From assembly GCA_035502185.1 (NCBI GenBank), contig DATJUT010000040.1:1-46406 (forward strand): a stretch of DNA of 46,406 bases. The letters run 5' to 3'. Shown here one piece after another: positions 12,095-21,868 of this stretch. The position numbers and the translations under genes are program-made. The notes under the pieces were generated by a model, which worked only from the letters and a program-made list of their open reading frames with translations, had not been told where the DNA came from and searched no databases. Numbering within the stretch: the first letter of the stretch is position 1; each line of letters opens with the position of its first letter. This stretch comes from Gemmatimonadales bacterium (GTDB lineage: Bacteria; Gemmatimonadota; Gemmatimonadetes; Gemmatimonadales; JACORV01).

Positions 12095-13524
12095 ACCTTC
12101 ACCTCCGCGGGCGGCGCCTCGGGCAGGCCCGCCACCAGGGGATCGATCACGTCGCGCAGGAACTCGTCCACCTGCTCCGGTGCCCGGCCGACGAACGCCG
12201 CCGGCGCCAGGGAGCGCGCCACCTCGGCGACCGGCACCGCGCGGAAGGCCGGGTCGGCCGCGAGCCGCTCCAGCAGGTCGTTCGGCGCGTCCTGCTCGGC
12301 CACGGCCTTCGCCACGGCGAGGCTGTGGCGCCGCACCACCTCGTGCAGGCTCTGCCGGTCGCCGCCGGCCTTGACCCCCAGCATCAGGCAGCGCTCGGTG
12401 GCCATGAACGGCAGCTCGCGGGCGACGTGCCGGCCGATCACCGCCTCCCGCACCTCGAGGCCGGAGGCCACGTCCGCCATCAGCACCAGGATCGCGTCCA
12501 CCGCCAGGAACGCCTCCGGGAGCACCACCCGCCGGTTCGCGCTGTCGTCGAGCGTCCGCTCGAACCACTGCTGGGCCGCGGTCTCCTCGGCGTTGGCGGG
12601 CAGGTGCATCGCGTAGCGCGCCAGCGACGCGATCCGCTCGGCACGCATCGGGTTGCGCTTGTAAGCCATCGCGGACGACCCCACCTGCTCGGCCTCGAAG
12701 GGCTCGAGCACCTCGCCGAGGTGCTGCAGCAGCCGCAGGTCGGCCGCGCACTTGGCCGCCGACTGCGCGACGCCCGCGAGCACCGACAGCACCTGCGCGT
12801 CCACCTTGCGCGGATATGTCTGGCCGCTGATCGGCACCACGCGCGCGAAGCCCATCTTCTCGGCGATGCACCGGTCGAGCCGGCGGACCTTGTCGTGGTC
12901 GCCCCCGAACAGGTCGAGGAACGAGGCCTGGGTCCCGGTGGTGCCCTTGCAGCCGAGCAGGGCGAGGTCCTCACGGCGGTGCCGCACCTCCGCCAGGTCG
13001 GCCGCGAAGCCCTGCATCCACAGCGCCGCGCGTTTGCCCACCGTGGTGAGCTGGGCGGGCTGCAGGTGCGTGTAGGCCAGCGTCGGGACCGCGCGATGGC
13101 GGGCCGCGACGCCGCGCCACGCGCGGAGCACGGCGCCCAGGCGCAGCTCCACCAGCCGCAGCGCCTCGCGCAGCAGCAGGAGGTCGGCGTTGTCGGTGAC
13201 GAACGCCGACGTCGCGCCGAGGTGGATGAACGGCCGCGCCGCCGGGGCGACGTCGCCGAAGGCGTGGACGTGGGCCATCACGTCGTGGCGGAAGCGGCCC
13301 TCGTACTCCGCGGCCCGCTCGAAATCCACTTCGTCGGCGTGGGCGCGCATCTGCTCGATCGCCTCGGCCGGGATCGCGAGCCCCAGCTCGCGCTCGGCTT
13401 CCGCCAGCGCGATCCACAGGCGCCGCCACAGGCCGATGCGGGTCGCCGCGCCCCACAGGCGCTGCATCGCCGGGGAGGCGTAGCGGGTGGCCAGCGGCGA
13501 GACGTAGCGCTCCTGGTCGCTCAC
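12091..13524 (-). CDS. purB: adenylosuccinate lyase
   Basis: Cleaves SAICAR and adenylosuccinate, releasing fumarate, in two steps of AMP synthesis. Encodes 477 residues from a GTG start. The fumarase/aspartase superfamily signature [12 protein letters not shown] lies at 282-293 with the flexible-loop serines, and [14 protein letters not shown] carries His153, a conserved catalytic histidine region. [15 protein letters not shown] is the first conserved block. The start is 7 bp after the protease gene stop. The following purC overlaps by ATGA. Confidence 0.96.
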   Translation of the reverse strand: MSDQERYVSPLATRYASPAMQRLWGAATRIGLWRRLWIALAEAERELGLAIPAEAIEQMRAHADEVDFERAAEYEGRFRHDVMAHVHAFGDVAPAARPFIHLGATSAFVTDNADLLLLREALRLVELRLGAVLRAWRGVAARHRAVPTLAYTHLQPAQLTTVGKRAALWMQGFAADLAEVRHRREDLALLGCKGTTGTQASFLDLFGGDHDKVRRLDRCIAEKMGFARVVPISGQTYPRKVDAQVLSVLAGVAQSAAKCAADLRLLQHLGEVLEPFEAEQVGSSAMAYKRNPMRAERIASLARYAMHLPANAEETAAQQWFERTLDDSANRRVVLPEAFLAVDAILVLMADVASGLEVREAVIGRHVARELPFMATERCLMLGVKAGGDRQSLHEVVRRHSLAVAKAVAEQDAPNDLLERLAADPAFRAVPVAEVARSLAPAAFVGRAPEQVDEFLRDVIDPLVAGLPEAPPAEVKV

Positions 13525-13531
13525 GCCGCGC

Positions 13532-14893
13532 TCAGAACTGGACCCAGTTGTACTGGCCGTGCCGGTCGAACCACAGCGTCACCTCGCCGCGATTGCGGAA
13601 GTAGGCGATGACCTTCCGCACCTGCTCCGCGTCGGTGATGTCCTCGTTGTTGATCCGCAGGACCACGTCGCCGGCCTGCAGGCCCAGAGTCTGCTGCGAC
13701 TCCGGGCCCGCGCTCACCACCAGGGCGCCGTACGAGTTCCGCAGCTGGCGCTCCGCCTGGATGGCCGGCGTGACGGTCACCAGCTCCAGGTCGCCCAGGG
13801 TGACCCGCTGGGCCCGCTCGGACGGCAGGTCCGAGGCGCGGACCGTCGCGAGGGAGATCCCTCCCGTGCGGCGCAGCGCGACGTGGAGCGTGTCGCCCAC
13901 GTCGAGGTCGAGGAGCGACGCCTCCCAGTCGAGGTAGTTGCGCACCGGCCGGCTGCCGACCCGGATGATGGTGTCGCCCTCGGCGATCCCGGCCTGGTCC
14001 CCCGGACTGCCGGGCGCGACGTGCTGCACCACCACGCCCACCTGGCGCCGCCACGCGTCGGAGGTGGCACTCGGCTCCGCGATCTGGACGCCGGTCCAGC
14101 CGCGGCGCACGCGGCCGTACGCTCTGAGGTCGCGGGCCACGCGCATCGCCCGCTCGATCGGGATCGCGAAGCCGAGGCCGACGTTGCCGCCCGACTCGGA
14201 GAGGATGAACGAGTTGACGCCGACCACCTCGCCCGCCGCGTCGACCAGCGGCCCGCCGGAGTTGCCCGGGTTGATCGCCGCGTCGGTCTGGATCATGTCC
14301 ACGTACAGGCCCGGCTGGCCGGCGGAGGGCACCACCGAGCGCTTGAGGGCGCTCACGACGCCCGCGGTCACCGAGGGCTCGCTGTTGCCGAGCAGGAAGC
14401 CGTACGGATTGCCGATCGCGACCACCCAGTCGCCGGTCGCGAGGTCGCCGGTGCGGCCGATGCGCGCCACCGGGAAGTCGCTGCCCTCGATCTTGACGAC
14501 CGCGACGTCGGTGCGCGCGTCCTCGCCCAGCAGCCGGGCGGGGAAGTTGCGGCCGTCGCGCAGCGTCACGACGATCGAGTCGGCCCCCGTCACCACGTGC
14601 TGGTTGGTGATGATCATGCCGTCGGCGGTGACGATGAACCCGGAGCCGAGGCCCTGGACCACCCGCTCCGAGCCGGGGGGCAGGAAGAACAGGTCGAACA
14701 CGGTGCGGGGCAGGGTGCGCTCGCGCCGCACGACGTTCACGCTCACGACCGCGGGGCCCACGCGGGCGGCCGCGACGCTCAGCGCCGAATGCCGGCCGGC
14801 GCCCACCACGTCGTAAGGCTGCTGCTGCGCCGCCAGCCGTCCGGCGCAGCCCAGCGCCGCCAGCGCGGCGGCGACCATCGGGGCGGTCCTCAC
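13532..14893 (-). CDS. HtrA/Deg-family periplasmic serine protease
   Basis: Encodes 453 residues. An N-terminal export signal reads ALAALGCAGRLAAQ: either a type I site after LAAQ or, less likely, a weak lipobox at Cys16. The trypsin-like domain has the complete triad His99 (TNQHVV), Asp129 (RTDVAV) and Ser212 (GNSGGPL). Two PDZ-like regions follow: about 258-345 with the loop GSPGDQAGIAEGDTI, and 360-453 with LQAGDVVLRINNEDI. It is expected to degrade or refold misfolded periplasmic proteins. GTG start overlapping the transaldolase stop (GTGA). Which of DegP, DegQ or DegS it corresponds to cannot be told, so no symbol is given. Confidence 0.93.
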   Translation of the reverse strand: MRTAPMVAAALAALGCAGRLAAQQQPYDVVGAGRHSALSVAAARVGPAVVSVNVVRRERTLPRTVFDLFFLPPGSERVVQGLGSGFIVTADGMIITNQHVVTGADSIVVTLRDGRNFPARLLGEDARTDVAVVKIEGSDFPVARIGRTGDLATGDWVVAIGNPYGFLLGNSEPSVTAGVVSALKRSVVPSAGQPGLYVDMIQTDAAINPGNSGGPLVDAAGEVVGVNSFILSESGGNVGLGFAIPIERAMRVARDLRAYGRVRRGWTGVQIAEPSATSDAWRRQVGVVVQHVAPGSPGDQAGIAEGDTIIRVGSRPVRNYLDWEASLLDLDVGDTLHVALRRTGGISLATVRASDLPSERAQRVTLGDLELVTVTPAIQAERQLRNSYGALVVSAGPESQQTLGLQAGDVVLRINNEDITDAEQVRKVIAYFRNRGEVTLWFDRHGQYNWVQF

Positions 14894-15567
14894 GGCGTGG
14901 GCTCCTCCGCCTTGGCGCGTGCCGCGAGCCTGCTCCAGTCGTTGAGGAACTGGTCGAGGCCGCGGTCGGTGAGCGGGTGCAGCAGCAGCTGCCGGAGCAC
15001 GGCCGGCGGCATCGTGCCGATGTCCGCCCCCGCCAGCGCGGCCTGCAACACGTGCAGCGGGTGCCGGAGCGACGCCGCCAGCAGCTCGGTCTCGATGTCG
15101 TAGTTGCGGAACACGGTGCGGATCTGACGGACGACCTCCATCCCCTCGTGCCCGACGTCGTCGAGCCGGCCGACGAACGGGCTCACGTAGGCTGCTCCCG
15201 CCTTGGCCGCGAGCAGCGCCTGCATCGCCGAGAAGACGAGCGTCACGTTGACCGGGATGCCGTCGCCGGAGAGCCGCCGGATCGCGGTCAGTCCCTCCTC
15301 GATCATCGGGATCTTGACCACCACGTTCTCCGCGAGCTTCGCCAGCTCCTTGCCCTCGCGGTACATCCCCTCGGCGTCCACCGCGACCACCTCGGCGGAG
15401 ACGGGGCCCTCGACGGTGCGGCAGATCTCCACCAGCAGCGCCCGCGGATCCGCCTCGCCCGCGACCTTGGCCAGCAGGCTCGGGTTCGTGGTCACGCCGT
15501 CGATGAGCCCCGCGGCGGCAGCCCAGCGGATGTCTTCGAGCTTCGCGGTGTCGAGATAGATCTTCAT
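14890..15567 (-). CDS. tal: transaldolase, small TalC/FSA-like type
   Basis: Transfers a dihydroxyacetone unit in the pentose phosphate pathway, supplying ribose-5-phosphate for PRPP and hence purines. Encodes 225 residues in one TIM barrel: MKIYLDTA, DGVTTNPSLL, Schiff-base Lys85 in VVVKIP. The close relative fructose-6-phosphate aldolase (FSA) has Gln59 and Tyr131; this protein has Glu59 (SAEVVA) and Phe131 (SPFVGR) at the same numbers, the residues found in true transaldolases, so transaldolase is the better call. ATG start overlaps the truA stop by ATGA. Confidence 0.93.
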   Translation of the reverse strand: MKIYLDTAKLEDIRWAAAAGLIDGVTTNPSLLAKVAGEADPRALLVEICRTVEGPVSAEVVAVDAEGMYREGKELAKLAENVVVKIPMIEEGLTAIRRLSGDGIPVNVTLVFSAMQALLAAKAGAAYVSPFVGRLDDVGHEGMEVVRQIRTVFRNYDIETELLAASLRHPLHVLQAALAGADIGTMPPAVLRQLLLHPLTDRGLDQFLNDWSRLAARAKAEEPTP

Positions 15568-16340
15568 GAGACCGTGACGTAGAGGTGCTTCGGATAGCGC
15601 ACGCCCACCAGGAACAGGCCGTGCGCGGGAGCCGGGGGCGAGGCCTCCCGGTTGTCCCGGGCCGCGAGCAGCCGGCGCAGGTCGCCCAGCGGCCGCCGGC
15701 CGCGCGCGATGTCCACCATCAGGCCGACCACGAACCGCACCATGTGGTGCAGGAACCGGTCGGCGGTGATCCAGAACTCCAGCCCCTCCGCCTGCTCGCG
15801 CCGGAGCCACAGCGCCTCCAGCACCTTGCAGCGCCAGTGCGCGCGCTCCGGGCCCTTGGCCGAGAGGGCGAGGAAGCTGTGCTCGCCCACGAGCTGGCGG
15901 GCCGCCGCCGCGAGCAGCGCCGCGTCGAGCGGGCCGGCGAGGCCCCACTCGTAGCGCCACCGGAACGGCGAGCGCGCCGCCGCATCGGTGCCGATGCGGT
16001 AGCAGTAGGTGCGCTCGACCGCGTGGCGCCGCGGGTTGAAGCCGGCGACCATGCGGGACGCCGACGCGATCCAGATGTCGGAGGGTAGGAGTGCATTCAT
16101 CGCGCGCACCAGGTCCTGCGGTGTCCACCGCTCGGGGACCATCGCCGCCGCCGCCTGACCTGTGGCATGCACCCCGGCGTCCGTGCGTCCGGCCCCGATC
16201 ACCGGCGTTGGCCTGCCCAGGAGTCGCGCCAGGATGTCCTCGACGTCGCCCTGGACCGTGCGCGCTGCCGGCTGACGCTGCCACCCCGCAAATGCCCCGC
16301 CGTCGTACTGCAGCAGCAAGAGGGTCGGCCGCGCCGCCAT
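15564..16340 (-). CDS. truA: tRNA pseudouridine(38-40) synthase
   Basis: Isomerises uridines 38-40 in the anticodon arm of tRNAs. Encodes 258 residues. The catalytic Asp54 lies in GAGRTDAGVHATGQ, and the RNA-binding and core motifs YDGGAFAGWQRQ, AVERTYCYRI and RFLHHMVRFVVGLM are present. ATG 16340 (MAARP) is preferred over an in-frame TTG three codons upstream. The likely -10 box ends only 8 nt before this ATG, so the mRNA may be leaderless. It is the first gene of the long minus-strand pur run. Confidence 0.95.
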   Translation of the reverse strand: MAARPTLLLLQYDGGAFAGWQRQPAARTVQGDVEDILARLLGRPTPVIGAGRTDAGVHATGQAAAAMVPERWTPQDLVRAMNALLPSDIWIASASRMVAGFNPRRHAVERTYCYRIGTDAAARSPFRWRYEWGLAGPLDAALLAAAARQLVGEHSFLALSAKGPERAHWRCKVLEALWLRREQAEGLEFWITADRFLHHMVRFVVGLMVDIARGRRPLGDLRRLLAARDNREASPPAPAHGLFLVGVRYPKHLYVTVS

Positions 16341-16348
16341 GTGCGCCA

Positions 16349-16377
16349 AACCTAGCCGCGGCTCGGGGGGTGGTCAA
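16349..16377 (-). promoter_or_regulatory. promoter of truA and the long pur operon
   Basis: On the minus strand TTGACC (16377-16372), a 17-nt spacer, and TAGGTT (16354-16349), with the ATG 8 nt further on. Spacing is optimal. The spacer end and -10 box form the 16-nt block GAGCCGCGGCTAGGTT, found identically at 43190-43205 upstream of the B12-subunit gene, and contain the perfect palindrome AGCCGCGGCT. Start of transcription would fall at or just before the ATG. The rest of the 138-nt gap up to 16478 shows no clear trpD promoter. Confidence 0.6.
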
Positions 16378-16478
16378 GCGACGCAAGTGCTTGTTCTATT
16401 TGAGAAAGCACGGCTCCGGCGACCTCGCTCGCCGGGGCCTTCCACCGAACTCCGAGACCACGAGCGCACGCGCGACCG

Positions 16479-17510
16479 ATGCCCCCCACCGATCCCGTCT
16501 CCCGCGCCATCGGCATGCTCGCCGAGCGCCGCGACCTCCCGGCCTCGCTCGCGTCCCAGGCGTTCGGCCAGGTGATGGCGGGCGAGGCGACGCCGGTGCA
16601 GACCACCGCGCTGCTGGTCGCGCTCCGCGTCAAGGGCGAAACGGCCCCGGAGCTCGAGGGTGCCGCCCTCGCGCTGCGCGCGGCGATGGTGCGCATCGAC
16701 GCGGGCGCGCCGGAAGCCCTGGTGGACACCTGCGGCACCGGCGGCGGCGCGATCGGGACCTTCAACATCTCCACCGGGGCGGCGTTGGTCGCGGCAGGAG
16801 CCGGCGCGCGCGTCGTGAAGCACGGCAACCGCTCGTTCACCTCGCGCTCGGGCAGCGCCGACGTGCTCGAGGCGCTGGGCGTCGAGATCGAGCTCGACCC
16901 GTCGCGCGCCGCCGGCGTGCTGGAGCGCTGCGGAATGGTGTTCCTGTTCGCGCCCCTGTTCCATCCCGCGATGCGGCACGTCGGCCCGGTGCGGCGCGAG
17001 CTGGGCCTGACGACCATCATGAACCTGATCGGCCCCCTGGCCAACCCGGCCGGCGCGCTGCGCCAGGTGGCCGGCGTCGCCGATCCCGAGCGCGCGCGGC
17101 TGATGGCCGACACCCTGGGCCTCCTCGGCGCGCAGCGCGCCCTGGTCGTGCACGGGCGCGCGGGCCTGGACGAGATCGCGCCGCCCGGCCTCGGCCAGAC
17201 CGAGGTCCACGAGGTGGTGGCCGGCCGCGTGAGGCACTGGACGCTCGACGCGGAGCGGTTCGGCCTCGAGACGGGGGACGCGAAGGAGCTGGCCGGAGGA
17301 AGCCCGGAGGACAACGCCCGGATCGTGACCGCCATCCTCGCGGGGAAGGACCGGACGGTGCGCCGGAGCGCCGTCGTGATCAACGCCGCGGCGGCCCTGG
17401 TGGCCGCCGGCGTCGCAGAGCAGTGGGAGCAGGCGGTCGCCCGTGCGGCCGACGCCCTGGAGTCGGGCGCGGCGCTGGCGGTGCTCGAGCGGCTGCGCGC
17501 CGAGCGGTGA
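16479..17510 (+). CDS. trpD: anthranilate phosphoribosyltransferase
   Basis: Second step of tryptophan synthesis: anthranilate plus PRPP to phosphoribosylanthranilate. Encodes 343 residues. PRPP and Mg sites are intact: VDTCGTGGGAIGTFNIST (about 86-103), VKHGNRSFTSRSGSADVLEALG, and NLIGPLANPAG. It stands alone, divergent from truA and converging on lexA with only 2 bp between the stops, apart from trpC-trpB and trpA further along. No trpE, trpG or trpF is present in the window. Confidence 0.97.
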   Translation: MPPTDPVSRAIGMLAERRDLPASLASQAFGQVMAGEATPVQTTALLVALRVKGETAPELEGAALALRAAMVRIDAGAPEALVDTCGTGGGAIGTFNISTGAALVAAGAGARVVKHGNRSFTSRSGSADVLEALGVEIELDPSRAAGVLERCGMVFLFAPLFHPAMRHVGPVRRELGLTTIMNLIGPLANPAGALRQVAGVADPERARLMADTLGLLGAQRALVVHGRAGLDEIAPPGLGQTEVHEVVAGRVRHWTLDAERFGLETGDAKELAGGSPEDNARIVTAILAGKDRTVRRSAVVINAAAALVAAGVAEQWEQAVARAADALESGAALAVLERLRAER

Positions 17511-17512
17511 GG

Positions 17513-18124
17513 CTAGTACTTGCGGATCACGCCTACCACGACGCCCTGGATCGTGACGTCGTCCTCGTGAACGACGATCGGCTCCACGGCGGCGTTCGCG
17601 GGCTGCAGCCGTATCCAGCCGCTTTTCTCGCGGTAGAACTTCTTCACGGTGGCGTGCGTGCCCTGCAGGAGCGCGATGACCATCTCCCCGTTCCGCGCGC
17701 TGTTGCGGCTGGTGACGACGACGTAGTCCCCGTCACGGATCTGCTCGTCGATCATCGAGTCGCCGCGCACCCGGAGGACGTAGTTCGGGCCCGTGGCCGG
17801 GAGCATCTCCTCGGGCAGGGTGATCGATTCCTGCTCCTGGACGGCCTCGATGGGCTCGCCGGCCGCGACGGCGCCGAGGAGCGGCACTTCGACCACGCCG
17901 GGGGCGCGCGCCCTGGAGAGCACCTCGATGGACCGGCTCTCGTTGTACGCGCGGCGGATCACGCCCTTGCGCTCGAGATTGGTGAGATGCTCGTGGACCG
18001 TGGCGAGGGACGCGTACTTCATCGCCGAGGCGATTTCCTCGAAGCTCGGCGCGAAGCCGTGGTCTCCGATGTAGCCGGTCAGATAGTCCAGGATCTCGCG
18101 CTGACGCTTGGTGAGCGGTACCAT
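17513..18124 (-). CDS. lexA: LexA repressor
   Basis: Transcriptional repressor of the DNA-damage response that cleaves itself when stimulated by RecA. Encodes 203 residues. N-terminal winged-helix domain (1-65: LTKRQREILDYLTGYI...APSFEEIA...ATVHEHLTNLERKGVI), then the S24 peptidase domain with the Ala88-Gly89 cleavage site (VAAGEP), Ser123 in RGDSM and Lys161 in ATVKK, so it should be self-cleavable. ATG 18124 has AAGGAG 4 nt upstream. Divergent from trpC over a 61-bp gap; only a CGAAC half-site, no full palindromic operator, is seen there. Confidence 0.96.
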   Translation of the reverse strand: MVPLTKRQREILDYLTGYIGDHGFAPSFEEIASAMKYASLATVHEHLTNLERKGVIRRAYNESRSIEVLSRARAPGVVEVPLLGAVAAGEPIEAVQEQESITLPEEMLPATGPNYVLRVRGDSMIDEQIRDGDYVVVTSRNSARNGEMVIALLQGTHATVKKFYREKSGWIRLQPANAAVEPIVVHEDDVTIQGVVVGVIRKY

Positions 18125-18185
18125 GGCTCCTTCCGGGCCGGGACGGACGGCTTCCCCGAACATACGCCGAAAACAAGCTAGCCGA

Positions 18186-19013
18186 ATGAAAGCCGAAGCA
18201 CAAGCTGGGGTGCTGCCCGGGATCCTGCGGGAGGCGGAACGGCGGGCTGCCGCCGCGCGTGGGGAGCGCCCGCGGCTCGAGCGCGAGGCGGCCCGGGCGC
18301 CGGACCCGCCCGATTTCGTGGCCTCGCTCGCGGCCGGAGGGCGGGTGGCGGTGATCGCGGAGATCAAGCGCCGCTCGCCATCGGCGGGCCGGCTCGGGGC
18401 GGCGGTCGCGGGCGACGTGGCGGCCCTGGGGCGCCGGCTGGCCGAGGCGGGCGCGGCCGCCCTGTCGGTCCTGACGGAGCCGCGGCACTTCGACGGGTCG
18501 CTGGAGGATCTCGTGCGCGTGGCCGCGGCGGTGCGCGTGCCGGTGCTGCGGAAGGACTTCCTGCTCGATCCGGCGCAGCTCTACGAGGCACGGGCTGCGG
18601 GAGCAGCCGCGGTCCTGCTCATTGCGCGCGTGGTGCCCGGCGAGCGGCTGGCCGAGCTGGCCGACGTGGCGCGCGGCCTCGGCCTGGCCTGTCTGGTGGA
18701 AGTGCACGCGGACAGCGAGCTGATGCCCGCGCTGGCGGCGCGACCGGCGGCCCTGGGCGTCAACGCGCGCGACCTGGACACGCTCGCGATGGACGCCGCG
18801 CTGGTGGAGCGGCTGATCCCGCGGATACCCGGGGAAGTGGTGGCCGTGGCGGAGAGCGGGTTGGCGACGCGCGGCGACGTCGAGCGGGTGGCGGCGCGCG
18901 GGGCCGATGCCGTGCTGGTGGGCACCGCGATCTCGGGCGCGGCGGATCCGGGCGCGGCGCTCGGCTCGCTCGTCGGGGTGGAGCGGCGCGGCCGCGCGGA
19001 GCGCGCGCCGTGA
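18186..19013 (+). CDS. trpC: indole-3-glycerol phosphate synthase
   Basis: Ring closure of CdRP to indole-3-glycerol phosphate. Encodes 275 residues from ATG 18186; an upstream in-frame start would run into the lexA promoter region. TIM-barrel motifs: [13 protein letters not shown] (Glu59, Lys61), [31 protein letters not shown] and [13 protein letters not shown]. Divergent from lexA; its stop overlaps the trpB start by GTGA. Start of the cluster trpC-trpB-HEAT-HD-GYP-trpA. Confidence 0.96.
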   Translation: MKAEAQAGVLPGILREAERRAAAARGERPRLEREAARAPDPPDFVASLAAGGRVAVIAEIKRRSPSAGRLGAAVAGDVAALGRRLAEAGAAALSVLTEPRHFDGSLEDLVRVAAAVRVPVLRKDFLLDPAQLYEARAAGAAAVLLIARVVPGERLAELADVARGLGLACLVEVHADSELMPALAARPAALGVNARDLDTLAMDAALVERLIPRIPGEVVAVAESGLATRGDVERVAARGADAVLVGTAISGAADPGAALGSLVGVERRGRAERAP

Positions 19014-20182
19014 CCGGGCGGTTCGGTGCGTACGGCGGGCGGTACGTGCCCGAGACGCTGATGCGCGCCCTGGAGGAGCTGGCCGCGACCTGGGATGGGC
19101 TCGCCGCCGACGCGCCGTTCTGGGCGGAGTACGACGGGTTGCTCGCGGACTACGTGGGAAGGCCGACGCCGCTCTCGGAGGCGCCGCGCCTCTCGGAGGC
19201 GGTCGGGGCCCGCGTGCTGCTGAAGCGGGAGGACCTGAACCACACCGGGGCGCACAAGATCAACAACGCGCTCGGCCAGGTGCTGCTCGCGCGGCGGATG
19301 GGCAAGCGGCGCATCATCGCCGAGACGGGCGCCGGCCAGCACGGGGTGGCGACGGCGACCGTGTGCGCGCGGTTCGGCCTCGGGTGCGTGATCTACATGG
19401 GCGAGGAGGACATGGCGCGGCAGGCGCTGAACGTGTACCGGATGCGCCTGCTCGGCGCGGAGGTCCGGCCGGTCTCCTCGGGCACCCGCACCCTCAAGGA
19501 CGCGACCAGCGAAGCCATCCGCGATTGGGTCACGAATGTGGAGACCACGCACTATATTATCGGCTCCGTCGTCGGGCCCGACCCGTATCCACGACTGGTG
19601 CGCGACCTCCAGGCCGTGATCGGGCGCGAGGCTCGGCGGCAGTGCCTGGAGCGGGTCGGCGCGCTTCCTGCCTGTGTGGTGGCCTGCGTGGGCGGCGGCT
19701 CGAACGCGTTGGGGATCTGGACGGCGTTCCTGGCCGACGCCGGCGTGGAGCTGGTCGGGGTCGAGGCGGCTGGCACGGGGCTGGCCGGCGGCACGCACTC
19801 GGCGTCGCTCCTGGCGGGCCGGCCGGGCGTGCTGCACGGGAGCCTGAGCTACCTGCTCCAGGACGCCGACGGGCAGGTGAGCCCCGCGCACTCGGTGGCC
19901 CCGGGACTCGACTACCCGGGGGTCGGCCCGGAGCACGCGGCGCTCAAGGATGCGGGCCGCGCGCGCTACGTGGCCGTGGACGACGCCGCCGCGCTCGACG
20001 CCTTCGCGCGGCTGAGCCGGCTGGAGGGCGTGATCCCGGCGCTGGAGAGCGCGCACGCGGTGGCGTGGGTGCTCGGCGAGGCCGGCCGCTGGAAGGCCGG
20101 TGCGGTCGTGGTAGTGAACCTCAGCGGGCGCGGCGACAAGGACGTCGCCGCGGCCGCGGCACTCGAGAGCAGGGCCGAGTGA
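19010..20182 (+). CDS. trpB: tryptophan synthase beta subunit
   Basis: Condenses indole with serine, using PLP. Encodes 390 residues from GTG 19010, overlapping the trpC stop. [21 protein letters not shown] begins the protein; PLP-lysine Lys83 sits in [14 protein letters not shown], and the phosphate-binding [12 protein letters not shown] loop and [11 protein letters not shown] follow. This is the TrpB1 type that pairs with TrpA. trpA is not adjacent: two non-tryptophan genes lie between. Confidence 0.97.
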   Translation: MTGRFGAYGGRYVPETLMRALEELAATWDGLAADAPFWAEYDGLLADYVGRPTPLSEAPRLSEAVGARVLLKREDLNHTGAHKINNALGQVLLARRMGKRRIIAETGAGQHGVATATVCARFGLGCVIYMGEEDMARQALNVYRMRLLGAEVRPVSSGTRTLKDATSEAIRDWVTNVETTHYIIGSVVGPDPYPRLVRDLQAVIGREARRQCLERVGALPACVVACVGGGSNALGIWTAFLADAGVELVGVEAAGTGLAGGTHSASLLAGRPGVLHGSLSYLLQDADGQVSPAHSVAPGLDYPGVGPEHAALKDAGRARYVAVDDAAALDAFARLSRLEGVIPALESAHAVAWVLGEAGRWKAGAVVVVNLSGRGDKDVAAAAALESRAE

Positions 20183-21867
20183 CGATGGGTGCGACTCCCG
20201 AGCTGGCGCTGCCGCCGACGGCGGTCGAGGAGCTGATGCAGGCTCTCGCCAAGGGGTTGCGCGCCCACCAGCTCTACCTCCCCAACAATCCGGTCTACCA
20301 GAAGGCCATCGAGAACCTGCGCGCCGCGTTCAAGCCCATCTGGGAGGCGCAGGACGAGCTGGTGCTGGACGTGTTCGAGGGCGAGCTGCACTGGGAGGGC
20401 AACGTCGTCTACAGCCAGCCGTCCCGCAGCGAGAGCTTCGCGTGGGTGTTCTTCAAGGACGGCGTGCGCTCGCTCACCCTCCTCGCCGGGGTCGAGCAGG
20501 AGGAGATCCTCGGGCTGCTCGACGTCGTGCACCGGGCGCGCACGCTGCAGCCCGACGACAGCGACGACCTGCTGACCCTGCTGTGGGAGAAGGACTTCCA
20601 GCGCATCCGCTACGTCTTCCAGGAGCTGGCCACCGACGCCGGCGGGATGCAGCTGCCCTCCACCGACGAGCTGACCGCCACGGCCGGTGCGACGCACCAG
20701 GTCGCGGCGGCCGTGGAGGAGGAGGCGCCGCCGCGGCCCGGCCTGGTGCGGGCCGACGAGTTCGACACGACCCTGTACTTCCTGGACGAGCGCGAGATCA
20801 CTCAGCTCCGGGAGGAAGTGAACCGGGAGTACGCGCAGGACCTCCGCCGCAGCGTGCTCGCGGTGCTGTTCGACGTGATGGAGCTGCAGCCGTTCCCCAC
20901 GGTCCGCGCCGAGCTGATCTCGATCCTCGACAGCTTCCTCCCGCACCTGCTGGGGGCCGGGGACTTCCTGTCGGTGGCGTACGTGCTGCGCGAGGTCCGC
21001 ACGGTCCTGCAGCGGGCGCGCGAGCTGCTCCCCGAGCACCGCAAGGCGCTGGCGGATCTGCCCGGCCGGCTGTCGCAGCCGGAGGCGCTGTCGCAGCTGC
21101 TGCAGTCGCTCGACGAGGCCGCCGCCCATCCGTCGCCCGAGGAGCTGGGCGAGCTGTTCGCGGAGCTGCGGCCCGAGGCCCTGCCCACGCTGCTCTCCTG
21201 GCTGCCGCGGGTCACCAACCAGCGGCTGAAGGTGGTGCTCGAGCAGTCGCTGCAGCGCCTGGCCGCGGAGCACGTGCCGGACCTGGTGGGCGCCATCGCG
21301 GGGGCCGACCCGGCGGTCGCGCTGGAAGCCGTGAAGCTGGCCGGCCGGCTCAAGCTCCAGCCGGCGATCGCGGCCCTGGCGCAGTCGCTGGGGCACGAGG
21401 AGACCGCCATCCGCGTCGCGGCCGTGCAGGCCCTCGCCGACTTCGCGACCCCGGCTGCCCTGCAGGGGCTGGAGCGCGCCCTCGACGACGCCGACCGGGA
21501 CGTGCGGCTGACGGCGGTGCGCGTGCTGATGCAGCACCGGCACCGGGGCGCGCTGCCCAGGGTCACCGCCGCGGTGGAAGGCAAGTCGGTGCGGGCGGCG
21601 GACCTCACCGAGAAGATGGCGTTCTTCGAGGCCTATGGCTCGCTGGTGGGCGAGTCGGGCGTGGCGGCGCTCGACGCGATGCTCAACAGCGGCGGGTTCC
21701 TCAAGCGCAAGGAGGACCCGGAGACCCGCGCGTGCGCGGCGCTCGCACTGGGCCGGATCGGCACGCCCTCGGCGCGCCAGGCGCTGGAGCGCGCCACCGG
21801 GTCGAAGGAGGCGCTGATTCGCAACGCCGTCAGCCGCGCGCTGCGCGGCCTGCCGCCGGGGAGCTGA
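20179..21867 (+). CDS. HEAT-repeat protein with N-terminal domain shared with the adjacent HD-GYP protein
   Basis: Encodes 562 residues from GTG 20179, which overlaps the trpB stop by GTGA; ATG 20185 is the alternative. The N-terminal region (about 20-140) aligns by eye with residues 28-150 of the next gene product: [22 protein letters not shown] against VLRSLKLYPLENAQVQKSLDDL, then 'E..L.V..GE' and a downstream 'GV' block. Charged linkers follow, and residues from about 340 to the end form helical HEAT-type repeats ([55 protein letters not shown]), a protein-binding scaffold. No enzymatic motif, signal peptide or membrane span. Probably a partner of the HD-GYP protein; the function is unknown. 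Confidence 0.85.
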   Translation: MTMGATPELALPPTAVEELMQALAKGLRAHQLYLPNNPVYQKAIENLRAAFKPIWEAQDELVLDVFEGELHWEGNVVYSQPSRSESFAWVFFKDGVRSLTLLAGVEQEEILGLLDVVHRARTLQPDDSDDLLTLLWEKDFQRIRYVFQELATDAGGMQLPSTDELTATAGATHQVAAAVEEEAPPRPGLVRADEFDTTLYFLDEREITQLREEVNREYAQDLRRSVLAVLFDVMELQPFPTVRAELISILDSFLPHLLGAGDFLSVAYVLREVRTVLQRARELLPEHRKALADLPGRLSQPEALSQLLQSLDEAAAHPSPEELGELFAELRPEALPTLLSWLPRVTNQRLKVVLEQSLQRLAAEHVPDLVGAIAGADPAVALEAVKLAGRLKLQPAIAALAQSLGHEETAIRVAAVQALADFATPAALQGLERALDDADRDVRLTAVRVLMQHRHRGALPRVTAAVEGKSVRAADLTEKMAFFEAYGSLVGESGVAALDAMLNSGGFLKRKEDPETRACAALALGRIGTPSARQALERATGSKEALIRNAVSRALRGLPPGS

Positions 21868-21868
21868 G

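Noticed and set aside
18125-18185. A possible LexA operator in the lexA-trpC gap (CGAACATACG)
   Set aside because: Only one CGAAC half-site is present. No inverted GTTCG partner at the usual spacing and no CTGT-N8-ACAG box, so I do not annotate an operator.
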